From Tridacna crocea (taxonomy: Eukaryota; Mollusca; Bivalvia; Cardiida; Cardiidae), in the NCBI GenBank assembly GCA_943736015.1, contig OX031065.1, forward strand, positions 34,734,427 through 34,798,426: DNA of 64,000 nt, read 5' to 3'. This document shows, one piece after another, positions 11,026 through 21,518 of the stretch. Both the position numbers and the translations under genes were made by a program. Under the pieces are notes generated by a model. That model was given only the letters and a program-made list of their open reading frames with translations, was not told the DNA's origin and searched no databases. Position 1 is the stretch's first letter, and every line of letters starts with the position of its first letter.

Positions 11026-11300
11026 ACCCCTGCCAGCCCTTTGACAGAAAAAAAGTGTCAAAGGGGAGATAATTCTTCAACCAGGAAGAGTTGACAGTTG
11101 AAAAGTGCATCTTGCAATCTTCGATATATGATTAATATATGTGCAAAGTTTCAATACAGTTGAAGGAAAACTGTAGGAGGAGTTTGCGACACAAAATTAC
11201 TGGTGTTTTGTACACAGACGGACAGACACACAGACTGACACACAGACAAACAGGATGATTCCAGTATACCCTGAAAACGTCCATTTTGTTGGGGGGGGGG
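11026..11300 (+). mobile_element. Truncated retroposon 3' end
   Basis: Has GTGTCAAAGGGGAGATAATT, a CAGACGGACAGACACACAGA tract and GATGATTCCAGTATACCCTG, then a G-run. This ending style is common in invertebrate LINE/SINE tails. Confidence 0.4.
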
Positions 11301-11343
11301 GTGTTTACAAGAATATCTCATTTTTTTGTAGTTTATATAGAAG

Positions 11344-11443
11344 TAGTTTGTACTTACCAGCATTTTCTCCTTTTCCAAAAATTTCTTCAAAAGGTTTCTT
11401 TTTCAGGCTTGTTAAAATTTGGGATTGTGTAGTAAAGGGTTAA
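11344..11443 (+). mobile_element. TTAA MITE type A, right third
   Basis: One palindrome arm and the right arm to GTAGTAAAGGGTTAA. Confidence 0.6.
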
Positions 11444-11689
11444 GAAGAACTCAATTGTTAATCAAACATTCTTTAACTTATCGTTTGGCATGTGGTCCAA
11501 ATGGCTCACAAAGTCTGCATTGGCGTTTGCTCGTATAAAAAAATCTCACTGCCACAATGTTTTCAAAGGTTACCTCACTGCATGACAAACTAGAGGCGCT
11601 TGAGCGCCTGTATCGCTCCACAGGCCTGATTTTTCTGTAACGGTGAAGAGAATTTTTTTTAACAATTACCATTCATTCCTACATTTCAG

Positions 11690-11884
11690 GTCACTAAAGA
11701 AAAAAAGCTATGAAAAACATTGTGAGAAAAGAAGAAAATAATAGTAACCTGCATTTTCTTAGTTTAACACAATAATTTCTACCCTTTTTGATACAAGTTT
11801 TACTAATTTGAAGATTTATCATGTTGTCTGCAACATCTTTCAATTATGACCAGTAATAAAAATTTTGTCTTCTGGTTATAGTTA
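11690..11884 (-). mobile_element. Decayed TTAA MITE
   Basis: AAAACATTGTGAGAAAAGAA and ATGTTGTCTGCAACATCTTT mark an old reverse copy abutting 11882-12107. Confidence 0.5.
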
Positions 11885-12107
11885 ACTCATTACCAAATGA
11901 CAACATTTTAGGGTTGTCCAAATGGAAAGCATTTGCAGATGAAAAAATGAAAGTGACTGAAAATTTGAAAGTTTTGTGAAGTGTACATAACATTGTGGGA
12001 AAAGGAGAAAATGCTGGTTACCAGCATTTTCTCCTTTTCCCACAATGTTTTCAAAAGTCTTCTTTATCAGGGACGTCAAAAGTAGGGACTGTGTGGTAAT
12101 GGGTTAA
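11882..12107 (+). mobile_element. TTAA MITE type A, full length 226 bp
   Basis: TTAACTCATTACCAAATGAC to GTGTGGTAATGGGTTAA, intact palindrome. Confidence 0.85.
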
Positions 12108-12361
12108 AAAGGGTCTTGTTACAAACCATTTTGGGTGGGGAAACATCAAAATATAGAAAATATGTATTGTGGCAATTGTTTTATTGAAGTTGCAGGTTCA
12201 GTTTGATTGGATAACAAAATGCCTTATCACAACAGTAAAGCCCTGTCCCTCTTTGTACTAGGTCACCAGTAAGTCAACAAACCTTTACCAGAATTAATCA
12301 AAGTGCAGAGGTTCTCTTGTTTTATATGAAAAGGATTATAGATTATGTAAAGCAACCATCT

Positions 12362-12589
12362 TTAACTCTTTACCAAAAAACAAAATTTGGGATGTGACCA
12401 AACTGAAAGCATTTGCAGACAACAAATTAAACATTGATGAAATGATGATTTCTCTCTTTGATAGAGTAGAAAACACTGAGGGAAAAGGAGAAAATGCTGA
12501 TTACCAGCATTTTCTCCTTTTCCAAGAGCGTTTTCCAAAGACTTCTTCTTTAGGGTTGTTAAAGTCAGGATTGTATGGTAAAGACTTAC
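12362..12589 (+). mobile_element. TTAA MITE type A, near full length
   Basis: TTAACTCTTTACCAAAAAAC start; right end GGTAAAGACTTACC is mutated. The palindrome core reads AATGCTGATTACCAGCATT. Confidence 0.75.
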
Positions 12590-12639
12590 CACCATAGGAA
12601 CTAACCTGCAATACAACAATGAAATCAAAACGAATAGTT

Positions 12640-13060
12640 TGAGAAAAGAAATTTTTCAAAGATTTTACTTTATACCATAAAAGGAAAATGAGCCTCCCAT
12701 AAAAGCCATGTTTATTGACGGATCTTTTTTTAAAAGGAATTCTGTAGACCTCTATCTAAGGAACATTCCTGCAAAAAAATAATGCTATCCAATTAGCAGT
12801 TTGGGAGGAGAAGATTTTTTTACTTTGGTTGCCATGGCAACCAGAATTATTCATGGAACACAATTATTTGAAGGAATTTGAAAGAGGACCACCTACGGAA
12901 CATTCCTGTGAAATTTGGTAAAAATCCAGTCAATAGTTTCTGAGGAGAATTTTTAAAAAAAAAAGTTTACGGATGGAAGAACGAACGGACGGATGCACGA
13001 CGGACACAACGCCATGACAATAGCTCGCTGGCCTTTGGCCAGTGGAGCTAAAAACTCAGC
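12640..13060 (+). mobile_element. Truncated retroposon
   Basis: Shows GGAACATTCCTGTGAAATTTGG, GGATGGAAGAACGAACGGACG and CTCGCTGGCCTTTGGCCAGT-GGAGCTAAA, a 3'-end arrangement widespread in mollusc genomes. No open frame. Confidence 0.45.
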
Positions 13061-13061
13061 T

Positions 13062-13394
13062 GTGCTGGACGTAAACGGGTTTCTGTAAATTACAGATTCG
13101 GTAAAATGGACGAACTGTATGTAGATACATTTTTATCTTGAACGTGTGAAGGATATATGTTTTCTTAACCTTTTTGTTTGGTGTTCTAGTTTTAGCATAA
13201 ATTTGTTATATTTTGTAGGATTTTCATTATGATTTATTCTGATTCATAAAAACTTGAAGTCAAACACAGTTAAAGACAGGTGAAGGTGTGATAAATATAC
13301 TGCATATTAATCTCTTTATTAACAAGGCTGAGTAAAATACAGAAAATTGTACAGATATACCCATACTCGGAGTAATTCCCCCTGAATAAAGTTA
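13062..13394. other. Spacer with nothing recognised
   Basis: AT-rich unique-looking sequence with no open frame, splice pattern or repeat that I can identify. Confidence 0.4.
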
Positions 13395-13395
13395 T

Positions 13396-13761
13396 TTAAC
13401 CCTTTCCCAAACAATCCCTGGTTTTTACAGGCTGGCATAGTAGCCTTTTGAAAACATTGTGGGAAAAGGAGAAAATGCTAGTTCTTCCGGTCTGGAATGG
13501 TAGCCTTTTGAAAACATTGTGGGAAAAGGAGAAAATGCTGGTAACCAGCAACTAGATCTATCTTCCGGTCTGGAATGGTAGCCTTTTGAAAACATTGTGG
13601 GAAAAGGAGAAAATGCTGGTAACCAGCATTTTCTCCTTTTCCCACAATGTTTTCTACCCTATCATAGACAGAAATCATCTTTTCAGCAAGAGTTGAATTG
13701 TCGTCTGCAAATGCTTTCAATTTGGTCTAGTCCAAAAGTTTGTCGCTTGGGAAAGGGTTAA
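13396..13761 (-). mobile_element. TTAA MITE type A expanded by internal triplication (366 bp)
   Basis: Ends are intact (TTAACCCTTTCCC ... GGGAAAGGGTTAA). A block GGTAGCCTTTTGAAAACATT followed by GTGGGAAAAGGAGAAAATGC occurs three times (about 13438, 13499, 13577). The last copy alone leads into the full palindrome. Confidence 0.85.
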
Positions 13762-14299
13762 AAACCTGTTTTGATTACACACCCACAAAAAGTTATAATG
13801 ATATGACATCTTTAAAAGAAATTAAAGTAACTTGATAATAAAATGTCGAGTTTAAAAAGTGCTCTAAAAAATAAGGTGTCGGTATGACCAAAGTTTGCAA
13901 ACATTTTTCAACCGGGGATCGAAATGACCAAAATGTGTCGAAATGACAGGGTGTCGAAATTACCGGGTTCTCAAATGACTGCCATTCGATAGAAACAAGT
14001 TTTTACAATTGTATTTATACCAACCTCTCTCAATTATGCTATTTTCTTTATTTTCTGTCCAACTAACGTAAAGTGTACTGTACTGAACAAATTTCAAATT
14101 TTTCTCACAATTCAAACTTTTATCCGAATATATCTCCAATCCGGATACTGAACAGATAATTCCCATTCATGTTTACTGTTTTATTGTCTTTGATATATAG
14201 TTCATATGCAAAGATATACACGTGTCTATTTGAAACATGCGACTTACAACCATTGGCACACGTAGAATCGTAAAGAAATCAAGAAAATAGTGTCATGTC

Positions 14300-14860
14300 T
14301 TCTCCACCAAGCTTAATTATTTGCTATTTCCGGTTTGTTCCTTTCACATCAATTTTTGTTAGTAACGCCAATTTACATTCTTTTTTCTCCTCAGTTTGTT
14401 TAATTTGTTGCTACTATCGCTTATTTTCGTCAATTTTATCTGCGCTTTTGCTTTGCTTTTTATTCCGGGCTGATATTCATTCGAAATATATGGGTCTTGC
14501 AAGAGAATGATGAACGACTAATGGTCAAAGGGAAACAACTCGTACAAAATTTTGTAATTAGTAATGCTACAGTTGCCTCCCTTATTGGAGAGGAAAAGGC
14601 TTATTTCTGACTGCTTCGCGTTGTGAGTACGTGCATACCATTGAATGGTACGCCTACAAAACAAAGACTCCGCCCAAAACCTCGCTTTGGCTACTTCCGG
14701 AGGTGCTAAATTACTGCGGCTATTATAGTATGTGCATAGTACGTGCAGTAGGCGGGACATAGAACCTCCTCTTCCTGTCTCTGGTCCTTATATGCCTGTG
14801 CACCTTACAAAAAATGCCAGCCAAGAGCAAGCATAAAACCGAGGACGAATAAACACGGTA
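14300..14860 (+). promoter_or_regulatory. Promoter/first-exon-like block, duplicate copy 1
   Basis: Contains CGGAAG-type (ETS-like) sites in both orientations, GGCGGGAC and CCGCCC boxes, then an ATG at 14814 (MPAKSKHKTEDE-stop) followed by a donor-like CACG|GTAACG. The same arrangement recurs at 23200-23750. The 12-codon frame stops before the donor, so it is either a short upstream ORF or non-coding. Downstream exons were not found. Confidence 0.35.
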
Positions 14861-15734
14861 ACGTCTGTAGAGACGATCCGTTGGACAAACGATAAATTTT
14901 CGTCTAGGTACAGAACTTTTATAGTTTGGCAGATTTGTTTGTTTGTCATGCAGTGAGTGTAACGGATATCAACCAATTCATAAGGTCAACTTGTTAATTT
15001 TCTTAGAACGACATGCCACCAGACAAAAATAGTCGGTCAAACTTATCATTTTTCTTAACAGGCGGCAGGTAGTCTCCCGTTAATTTCATGTTAATTATAA
15101 CCGCCAATATTTGAATTTGGAATTCATTGTAAGATCGCGCTACAGTAAAAATGCAATATTTTGTAACAGATATCATTGAGGTAATAGATGTTCAGTACAT
15201 GAAATTATAATGAGTTAATGATAACCACTACGATAACTTAATACAAACTTACAAACAAAACTGTTTTTTCATTCAATGACGATATCGACATATATCGCTA
15301 AATATGGAAGGTCATTTTATAGCTCAACTTCAAAACATAAATTAGCTTAATGTAGGAAGATGATGTCTAGTTAAAATAAATCCCAATAAATATCAAACTA
15401 TTCCCGTTACAAACCCATAGAGCGCCAAATAAACAAGAGATACATGTAACTTCAGTCTAAAAAAAACTTTCCGAACAATTAAGGTTTTAAAGTTGCATAA
15501 AATTGTACAGAAAGTCTGAGGAAAGTGGACGTTGTAGATCAAAGATCAGACTGCACGTTCTGTGCAGTCTGGTCATGATCTACACAGACTGTAAAGGCAA
15601 CTTTTACTGCACATGGCACTTTGAAGGTTTCGTTTTTACGCGCCTTAAGACATCGAACCTCTGTCGACGATTTGAACAGTGTACCGGAACTATATCTATC
15701 TGATAAAGATTTTAACCCTATCCAAATAGGCTTA

Positions 15735-15850
15735 ACCCTTTCGGCGCCATAGGCGAAAGCAGAGACTTTTGTGGACGGCATAAATTAAGATCAGACTGCA
15801 CAGAACGTGCAGTCTGATCTTTGATCTATGTCATCCGCTGGTGTAGTCAA
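15735..15850. mobile_element. TTAA MITE type D, fragment
   Basis: TTAACCCTTTCGGCGCC start and the palindrome GATCAGACTGCACAGAACGT-GCAGTCTGATC. A sister palindrome is at 15533-15583. Confidence 0.6.
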
Positions 15851-16002
15851 GCCTATACAAACAGAATCTTTGTGAGTTTCAATAGATTGTATTTATAGCC
15901 GTCCGCTGGAATTTGAATCTATTTATTTTGCACTGAAAGGTTTACGAAACAAGTAAACTGTGTAGACTCGGAATCAGATTGTACATTCTGTGAAGGGTCC
16001 TT

Positions 16003-16231
16003 TTAACCCTTTACCTTATATGGCATTTCTATAGCATCTCTAATTGACCCTGAATGACAGCAAGGATGAAGCCGTTTCTTATGTGTAAATGACACCTTTT
16101 GATAGAATAGAAAACATTGTGACAAAAGGTGAAATTGCTCGTCACGAGCAATTTCACCTTTTCCCACAATGTTTTCCAAAGGCTCCTACAAGCAATGTGT
16201 AGAAATGAGTATCTATGGAGTAAAGGGTTAA
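16003..16231 (+). mobile_element. TTAA MITE type B, full length 229 bp
   Basis: TTAACCCTTTACCTTATATGG to GGAGTAAAGGGTTAA, core GCTCGTCACGAGC. Present only in the left copy of the segmental duplication. Confidence 0.85.
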
Positions 16232-17126
16232 AATATGCCGTCCGCAAACCTCATACCTTTGCAAATGGCAATTTTCAAAGATTAAAACCTTTCTCGGTGA
16301 TTCAATTCGGATTTCAAGTAGTAAAAGCAGGAAATAATCTTATTTAAAACTTAGATTCTAGTGTTTTGTATTAAAATCAATATCAATGACACTCTTTTGT
16401 TAAAATTAATTGAAATCTTCATCAAAAACAGATTAAAAACGTTACATGCACGTCACCTTTTTCCTAGTGTTGTGTTTAGTACTTTGATCCGTCAAGCGTC
16501 TAGGAGAAATGATGAAGGGCGGATCATTATAAGGGAGACTACTCTTGCTTTACTCTTACTCTTAGACAGTACGAGTTTTCTCCCATAGACCATAATTTTT
16601 TTTTCAAAAATCCCAGCTGCGACAGTGTTGCAGTACGAGTCTATGAGCATCATTTATTGGGTTGATTGATAAAATATATAATTCGATATTGTAATTAAAC
16701 TGTATCTAATTGAGAAAAATGGCTATTTACCTATTTTTTTCGTCATATATGAATCAAGGAAAATCATATCTGCACATTATTATGTAGACTACACAGTGGC
16801 CTATTTAAATCAATGAAAAAATTTGTCAAACAGTATGCTTGTATATGACTCTTTCTTATACATTTTAATCAAATAATTCTCATGCAATTTAACCCTTTAC
16901 AAGACAGTCCCGATACTTAGGGACACTGTTTAGGTTTTTGGAAAACATAATGAGAATCTTGAGGAAAACTTCTGGTTGCATGCTATTTTCCTTTTGCCAT
17001 AATAATTTCATATCCTTGGCAAAGTCCTTCTTTTGAGAAACTTTTGATCAAACACTATTTGTAAATGTTATTAATACTAAATAGTACAGAACTTTTATAG
17101 TTTGGCAGATTTGTTTGTTAAAAATT

Positions 17127-17332
17127 CAACCCTTATCCTACTAAGTAACAGATGAAACCTTCAAACTGATAGTAAAAACCAAAATTTGGCTATTTCAAAG
17201 GTATTTTTTTCAGGATCAGACATCCCCTTATTGGACAGTGTAGATCAAAGATCAGACTCTTTGTTCTGTGCAGTCTGATCTTGATCAACACTATCTGCAA
17301 AAGGTCCTTGAGTTACACTAAACAGCCTAAGA
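17127..17332 (+). mobile_element. TTAA MITE type D, decayed
   Basis: CAACCCTTATCCTACTAAG start and the palindrome GTGTAGATCAAAGATCAGAC ... GTCTGATCTTGATCAACAC; ends eroded. Confidence 0.6.
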
Positions 17333-17344
17333 GTTGATACTATT

Positions 17345-17617
17345 CAGACATTTTCAATGATATCACAGCTGCAACCACTTCACCTATACATGCTCTCCCA
17401 GCATTTCTTTTCCAGCACTTCTCACTATGGTGTTCCTAAGTCATTGGCTGCTTTCCCACATAACCATCTTGGGCATCATACACAGGTTATTCAGAAGCAA
17501 GACAGGAATGTATCCTGTTGCAATGACTATTATAAATTCTCTGAGAGAAATTGGCTAGCTGGAATTTTGTACCAGCAACATGCTTGCTCAATATGTTGTT
17601 ACCAGCTGAGCTACAGA
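17345..17617 (-). mobile_element. tRNA-derived SINE, minus strand
   Basis: On the minus strand the head reads GCTCTGTAGCTCAGCTGGTA (A-box-like). The tail matches the + strand SINE at 19240 (GGAAAGCAGCCA / GTGGCTGCAG). Open frames across it are artefacts. Confidence 0.65.
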
Positions 17618-17800
17618 GCATTTTCATCTTTTCCCACAATGTTTTCAAAAGCTGTCGATTTCTCAGAAGAATTCTCCTTTTCTGGTCACAAGCGTTTTCT
17701 TCTTTTCAAACAATGTTTTCAAAAGCCATCTCTTTATCTGAAAGACTTCTCTTCTGGTCACCAGCATTTTCTTGTTTTCCCCACATTGTTTTCAAAAACC
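17617..17800 (+). repeat. Stack of TTAA-MITE right-arm fragments
   Basis: Three successive copies of an arm like TTTTCCCACAATGTTTTCAA with CTGGTCACAAGCG/CTGGTCACCAGC spacers. Confidence 0.6.
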
Positions 17801-17814
17801 TCCAATATTTCAAC

Positions 17815-18041
17815 TGTTTACCAGACGGCAAAGTTTTGACCTTGCCCAACTTGAAAGTATTTGCAGACAACAATTTAAATGCGACTCAAATAATGAACTT
17901 TTTGATCCTGATAGGGTAGAAAACACTGTGGGAAAAAGAGAAAATGCTGGTTACCAGCATTTTCTCCTTTTCCCACAGTGCTTTCAAAAGGCTTCTTCCT
18001 CAAGGGGTGTTAAAAGTCGTTATAGAGTGGTAAAGGGTTAA
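17815..18041 (+). mobile_element. TTAA MITE type A, near full length
   Basis: GTTTACCAGACGGC start, intact palindrome, right end GAGTGGTAAAGGGTTAA. A partial copy follows to about 18185. Confidence 0.75.
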
Positions 18042-18311
18042 AAAGCCTTCTTTTTCTTCAAAGGCATCCTGTCTGGTTACCAACATTTTTTTCTTTTCCT
18101 TCAATGTTTTAGAAAGGCTACAGTGTTTTCAAAAGCCTTCTCTACTTGGGGTTGTTAAAACTCAGGATTGTGTGGAATGGGGTAAAAGGAATGACAAGAT
18201 AAAAAGATAGAAATTCATAAAACGAACTTTATTTATTTAACAATGCAGTTCTGTGCATATACATGTACATATACATGTATTTTACATAAATATTCAGTTC
18301 TCTGGGTGTAA

Positions 18312-18538
18312 TTACTCTTTACCAAAAACAGAATTTTAGACTGGTCCAAATTGAAAGCACTTGCAGACGACAATATGACTGTAACTGGAAATTTGAAATT
18401 TGTTTCCAGCAGGGTAGAAAACATTGTGGTAAAAGGAGAAAATGCTGGTTATCAGCATTTTCTCCTTTTCCCACAATGTTTTCAAAAGGCTTCTCCCTCA
18501 GGGTCATAAAAACCAGGGATTGTACAGTAAAGGGTTAA
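18312..18538 (+). mobile_element. TTAA MITE type A, near full length
   Basis: TTACTCTTTACCAAAAAC start, palindrome intact, right end GTACAGTAAAGGGTTAA. Its right half is part of a 223-bp tandem duplication. Confidence 0.8.
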
Positions 18539-18885
18539 GAATTATCATTAAAACAAAGTGAAGTCAGTTAATTCATATTCCTGTTTAATTCTTTACCACA
18601 AAATCCCAACTTTTAACAGCCCTGTGAAAGAAGCAGTTTTAAAACGTTATAAGAAAAGGAGAAAATGCTGGTTATCAGCATTTTCTCCTTTTCCCACAAT
18701 GTTTTCAAAAGGCTTCTCCCTCAGGGTCATAAAAACCAGGGATTGTACAGTAAAGGGTTAAGAATTATCATTAAAACAAAGTGAAGTCAGTTAATTCATA
18801 TTCCTGTTTAATTCTTTACCACAAAATCCCAACTTTTAACAGCCCTGTGAAAGAAGCAGTTTTAAAACGTTATAAGAAAAGGAGA
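18440..18885 (+). repeat. Exact 223-bp tandem duplication
   Basis: From the palindrome of one MITE through the spacer to the palindrome of the next, sequence repeats with an offset of 223 bp. For example GGTTATCAGCATTTTCTCC occurs at 18447 and 18670, and TAAAGGGTTAAGAATTATC at 18528 and 18751. The two copies appear identical, so the event is recent. Confidence 0.85.
18585..18761. mobile_element. Hybrid TTAA MITE created by the duplication
   Basis: Left half from a reverse-oriented copy (TTAATTCTTTACCACAAAATC) and right half from the forward copy at 18312, so both arms are of non-matching orientation. Confidence 0.7.
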
Positions 18886-19035
18886 AAATGCTGATAACCA
18901 GTATTTTCTCCTTTTCCCACAATGTTTGCTACCCTGTGGAAAACAAATTTCAATTTTTGAGTTAAATTTATTTTCTTGTCTGCAAAAGCTTTCATTTTGG
19001 ACAAGTCTAAAATTATGTAGTTTGGTAAAGTTTAA
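18808..19035 (-). mobile_element. TTAA MITE type A, full length 228 bp
   Basis: TTAATTCTTTACCACAAAATC to GGTAAAGTTTAA, palindrome with a GATAACC loop. Confidence 0.75.
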
Positions 19036-19239
19036 AAAATTTGAATCAGTGTTTACATTCTCACTATTTCCTATACCTGAAGCTAAAACTTACGAAACAA
19101 TACTGAAAGCATTTGCAACTGACAAATATAGGTCAAGGGATGGTTACTGTTCTGAGTTATTACAAAAAAAAACTTGGGAAAAACAACATGTAGGTCATCT
19201 ACATTTTTCTCTTTTCCCACAATATTTTCAAAAGCTTTA

Positions 19240-19510
19240 TACATAAGGGAGGCCAAGCTCTGGTAACTCATTCGGTAGCACGCAGGATATGAGAATAAGA
19301 GGTTGTGGGTTCCATCCCTGGCTCGACCGATTTCTGTCAGGGGATTGCTGATAGTCATTGCCACAGGAATCATTACTCTCCCAACACCAGCTAGTGTCTT
19401 GGCAATGGTTATGTGGGAAAGCAGCCAGTGGTTTGGAAAAGAAAACTGTTTGGAATACTGATAAAAGAGACTCCAGGAAAGCATGAATAGGTGAACTGGC
19501 CACTGTGACA
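19240..19510 (+). mobile_element. tRNA-derived SINE, plus strand
   Basis: Head AGCTCTGGTAACTCATTCGG (A-box-like) and GTGGGTTCCATCCCTGG (B-box-like) about 40 nt later. The body and tail match the minus-strand copy at 17345-17617. Confidence 0.7.
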
Positions 19511-19607
19511 TAACTGAAATAATACTAAAAGTAGCTCTAGTCACCATACAATCAAAACAATCAATTGTACCAGCAGGTATTAAACTTTTACAACATCATC
19601 CTGTTTT

Positions 19608-19925
19608 ATTAACCCTGAGGATGAAGGCTTTAGAAAATGATGAGGAAAAGGGAGAGAAACGCTGGTAATTAGCATTTTCTGCTTTTCTCACAATCTTTTC
19701 TATCCATTCCAAGACATATCTCAACATCTAGTTGACATTTAATTTGTTGTCTGCAAATGATTTCAATATGTACTGGTCTAAAAGGCAGCATTCTCTCATT
19801 TTCCCACAATGTTTTCTATCCTTTCAAAGAAAACTTTTCTACTCTGTGCACCATGTGATTCGTCTTCTGCAAATGCTTTCAGTTTTGACCATCCTTTATT
19901 TTTTTTCTATTGTAAAGAGCTAAAA
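19608..19925 (-). mobile_element. Two decayed TTAA MITE fragments
   Basis: TTAACCCTGAGGATGAAGGC with a broken palindrome, then a second arm TTTTCCCACAATGTTTTCTA. A TCGTCTTCTGCAAATGCTTT arm follows. Confidence 0.5.
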
Positions 19926-20052
19926 GAGACTACCGGTATTAACCTCAGTGAATACCTACTCTAATACTTTTCCTGTTTTCCTTTCAGTCATTATTTGCCT
20001 TTTCCCTTCTCAAATATTCCTTTAGCCACAAATTGTTAATTTGCAATATATC

Positions 20053-20281
20053 TTAACTCTTTACCAGATGACAAAATTTTGGACTAGTCCAACTTGAAAG
20101 CATTTGCAAACGACATAATAAGCATGACTCAAAAACTGAAATTTCATTTGGAAAGGGTAGAAAACATTGTGGGAAAAGGAGGAAATGCTGGTTACCGGCA
20201 TTTTCTCCTTTTCCCACAAGGTTTTTAAAGGTTTTCTTTCTCCTGTTCGTCAAAAGTCGGGATTGTGTGGTAAAGAATTAA
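20053..20281 (+). mobile_element. TTAA MITE type A, full length 229 bp
   Basis: TTAACTCTTTACCAGATGAC to GTGTGGTAAAGAATTAA, near-perfect palindrome. Confidence 0.85.
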
Positions 20282-20301
20282 TCCATGTCAGTCATCCATA
20301 A

Positions 20302-20532
20302 TTTAATTCTTCACCAAACAACAAAATTCTAGACTTGTCCAAACTGAAAGCATTTGCAGATAACAAAATAAACAAAACTCAAAAATTGAAATTTGTTTTC
20401 AGCAGGGTAGGAAACACTGTGGGAAAAAGAGAACATGCTGGTTACAAGCATTTTCTTCTTTTCCCACAACGTTTTCAGAAGCCTTCTTTATTAGAATTGT
20501 TAAAAGTCCGGATGGCTTGGTATAGGGTAAAA
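20302..20532 (+). mobile_element. TTAA MITE type A, near full length
   Basis: TTAATTCTTCACCAAACAAC start; right end GGTATAGGGTAAA mutated. Core GAGAACATGCTGGTTACAAG is partly unpaired. Confidence 0.7.
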
Positions 20533-20712
20533 GCAGTTGAAGAGGACAGTTTGAATTTAGCTTCAGGTTTTGAGATTTGAAAATAATGAACAATGAAAAG
20601 GAGAAAAACCTTAGATACCAGTATTTTCTCCTTTTCCATCAGTGTTTTCTGCTGTTTTAAATCATGAATCTCATAACTTAAGCTATATGTAATTTACAGA
20701 ATGCAAAACCTT

Positions 20713-20990
20713 TTAACCCTTTACCAGACAAAAAAATTTTAGCCTTTGTCCAAATTGAAAGCATTTGCAGACGACAATTTCAAAGTGGTTACAATTGTGC
20801 AAATTTTCTTTGACAGGGTAGAAAACTTTGTGGGAAAAGGAGAAAATATGTGGTTACCAGCATTTTCTCCTTTTCCCACATCTTCCAAAGGCTTCTTTTC
20901 CAGGAGGATCAAAAGTCGGCATTTTGTGTTAAAGGGTTAGGCTTCTTTTCCAGGAGGATCAAAAGTCGGCATTTTGTGTTAAAGGGTTAA
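20713..20990 (+). mobile_element. TTAA MITE type A with duplicated right end
   Basis: TTAACCCTTTACCAGAC start. The final 50 bp (GCTTCTTTTCCAGGAGGATC onward to AAAGGGTTA) is repeated at 20891-20940 and 20941-20990. Confidence 0.8.
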
Positions 20991-21023
20991 CCTGGACAAG
21001 TTTGTAGTCTCAGTTATCATGAG

Positions 21024-21254
21024 TTAACCCTATTCCAAACGACAAAATTTTAGACAGGTCCAAATTGAAAGCACTTGCAGACGACAAAATAAAAACCTAA
21101 TTGAAAAACTGAAATATGTTTCCAGCAGGGTAGAAAACATAGTGGGAAAAGGAGAAAATGCTGGTAACCAGCCTTTTCTCCTTTTCTCATAATGTGTTCA
21201 AAAGGCTTCTATCTCAGGGTCGTACAAACCAGGGATTGTTTGGTAAAGGGTTAG
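21024..21254 (+). mobile_element. TTAA MITE type A, full length
   Basis: TTAACCCTATTCCAAACGAC to GGTAAAGGGTTAG, palindrome largely intact. Confidence 0.8.
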
Positions 21255-21293
21255 GCATTTTGTTCTTTTGTTACAGAATCAAAATACTGAGTT

Positions 21294-21518
21294 TCAACAC
21301 ATGGTAGTTGTCTTCTTATGAGAGGGACATACCACTAGCATGTTCTGTTTCTTTATAAATGACTTCACAATGGTTCTATAATATGGTAGACGTCTGAATT
21401 CTGTTTCTTCAGTGTTCCACATGTTTCTTATTGAATGTTTGTGAAGTTTAAGTGCTGCAAAAACTACTGGACAACCATTAACTCCCCAAGCAATTCTGTA
21501 CTGAAAATCTGAAATGAA
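21294..21518 (-). CDS. Possible terminal coding exon, product unrecognised
   Basis: On the minus strand a good acceptor (pyrimidine-rich ctttttt...catttcag) precedes an open stretch of about 73 codons. It includes YRIAWGVNGCPVVFAALKLH and FRRLPYYRTIVKSFIKKQNM and ends TTTMC-stop. Unlike most open frames here it overlaps no repeat and has balanced composition. Upstream sequence in the same frame looks intronic. No partner exon or AATAAA was found, so it may be a real last exon or the remnant of one. I do not recognise the family. Confidence 0.35.
   Translation of the reverse strand, partial: FISDFQYRIAWGVNGCPVVFAALKLHKHSIRNMWNTEETEFRRLPYYRTIVKSFIKKQNMLVVCPSHKKTTTMC

Larger units (their letters stand above)
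14105..17130 (+). repeat. Segmental duplication, left copy
   Basis: Collinear with 23010-25215 over most of its length. Shared stretches include AACTCGTACAAAATTTTGT, GCCGTCCGCAAA and TTTGAGAAACTTTTGATCAA. The left copy is longer because of later insertions, including a type B TTAA MITE at 16003-16231 and type D palindromes. Divergence is visible throughout, so the duplication is old. Confidence 0.8.

Noticed and set aside
17357-17919. 160- and 122-codon plus-strand frames
   Set aside because: They run through a minus-strand SINE and MITE arms; no independent coding signal.
19083-19547. 154-codon minus-strand frame
   Set aside because: Covers a plus-strand SINE and a MITE fragment.
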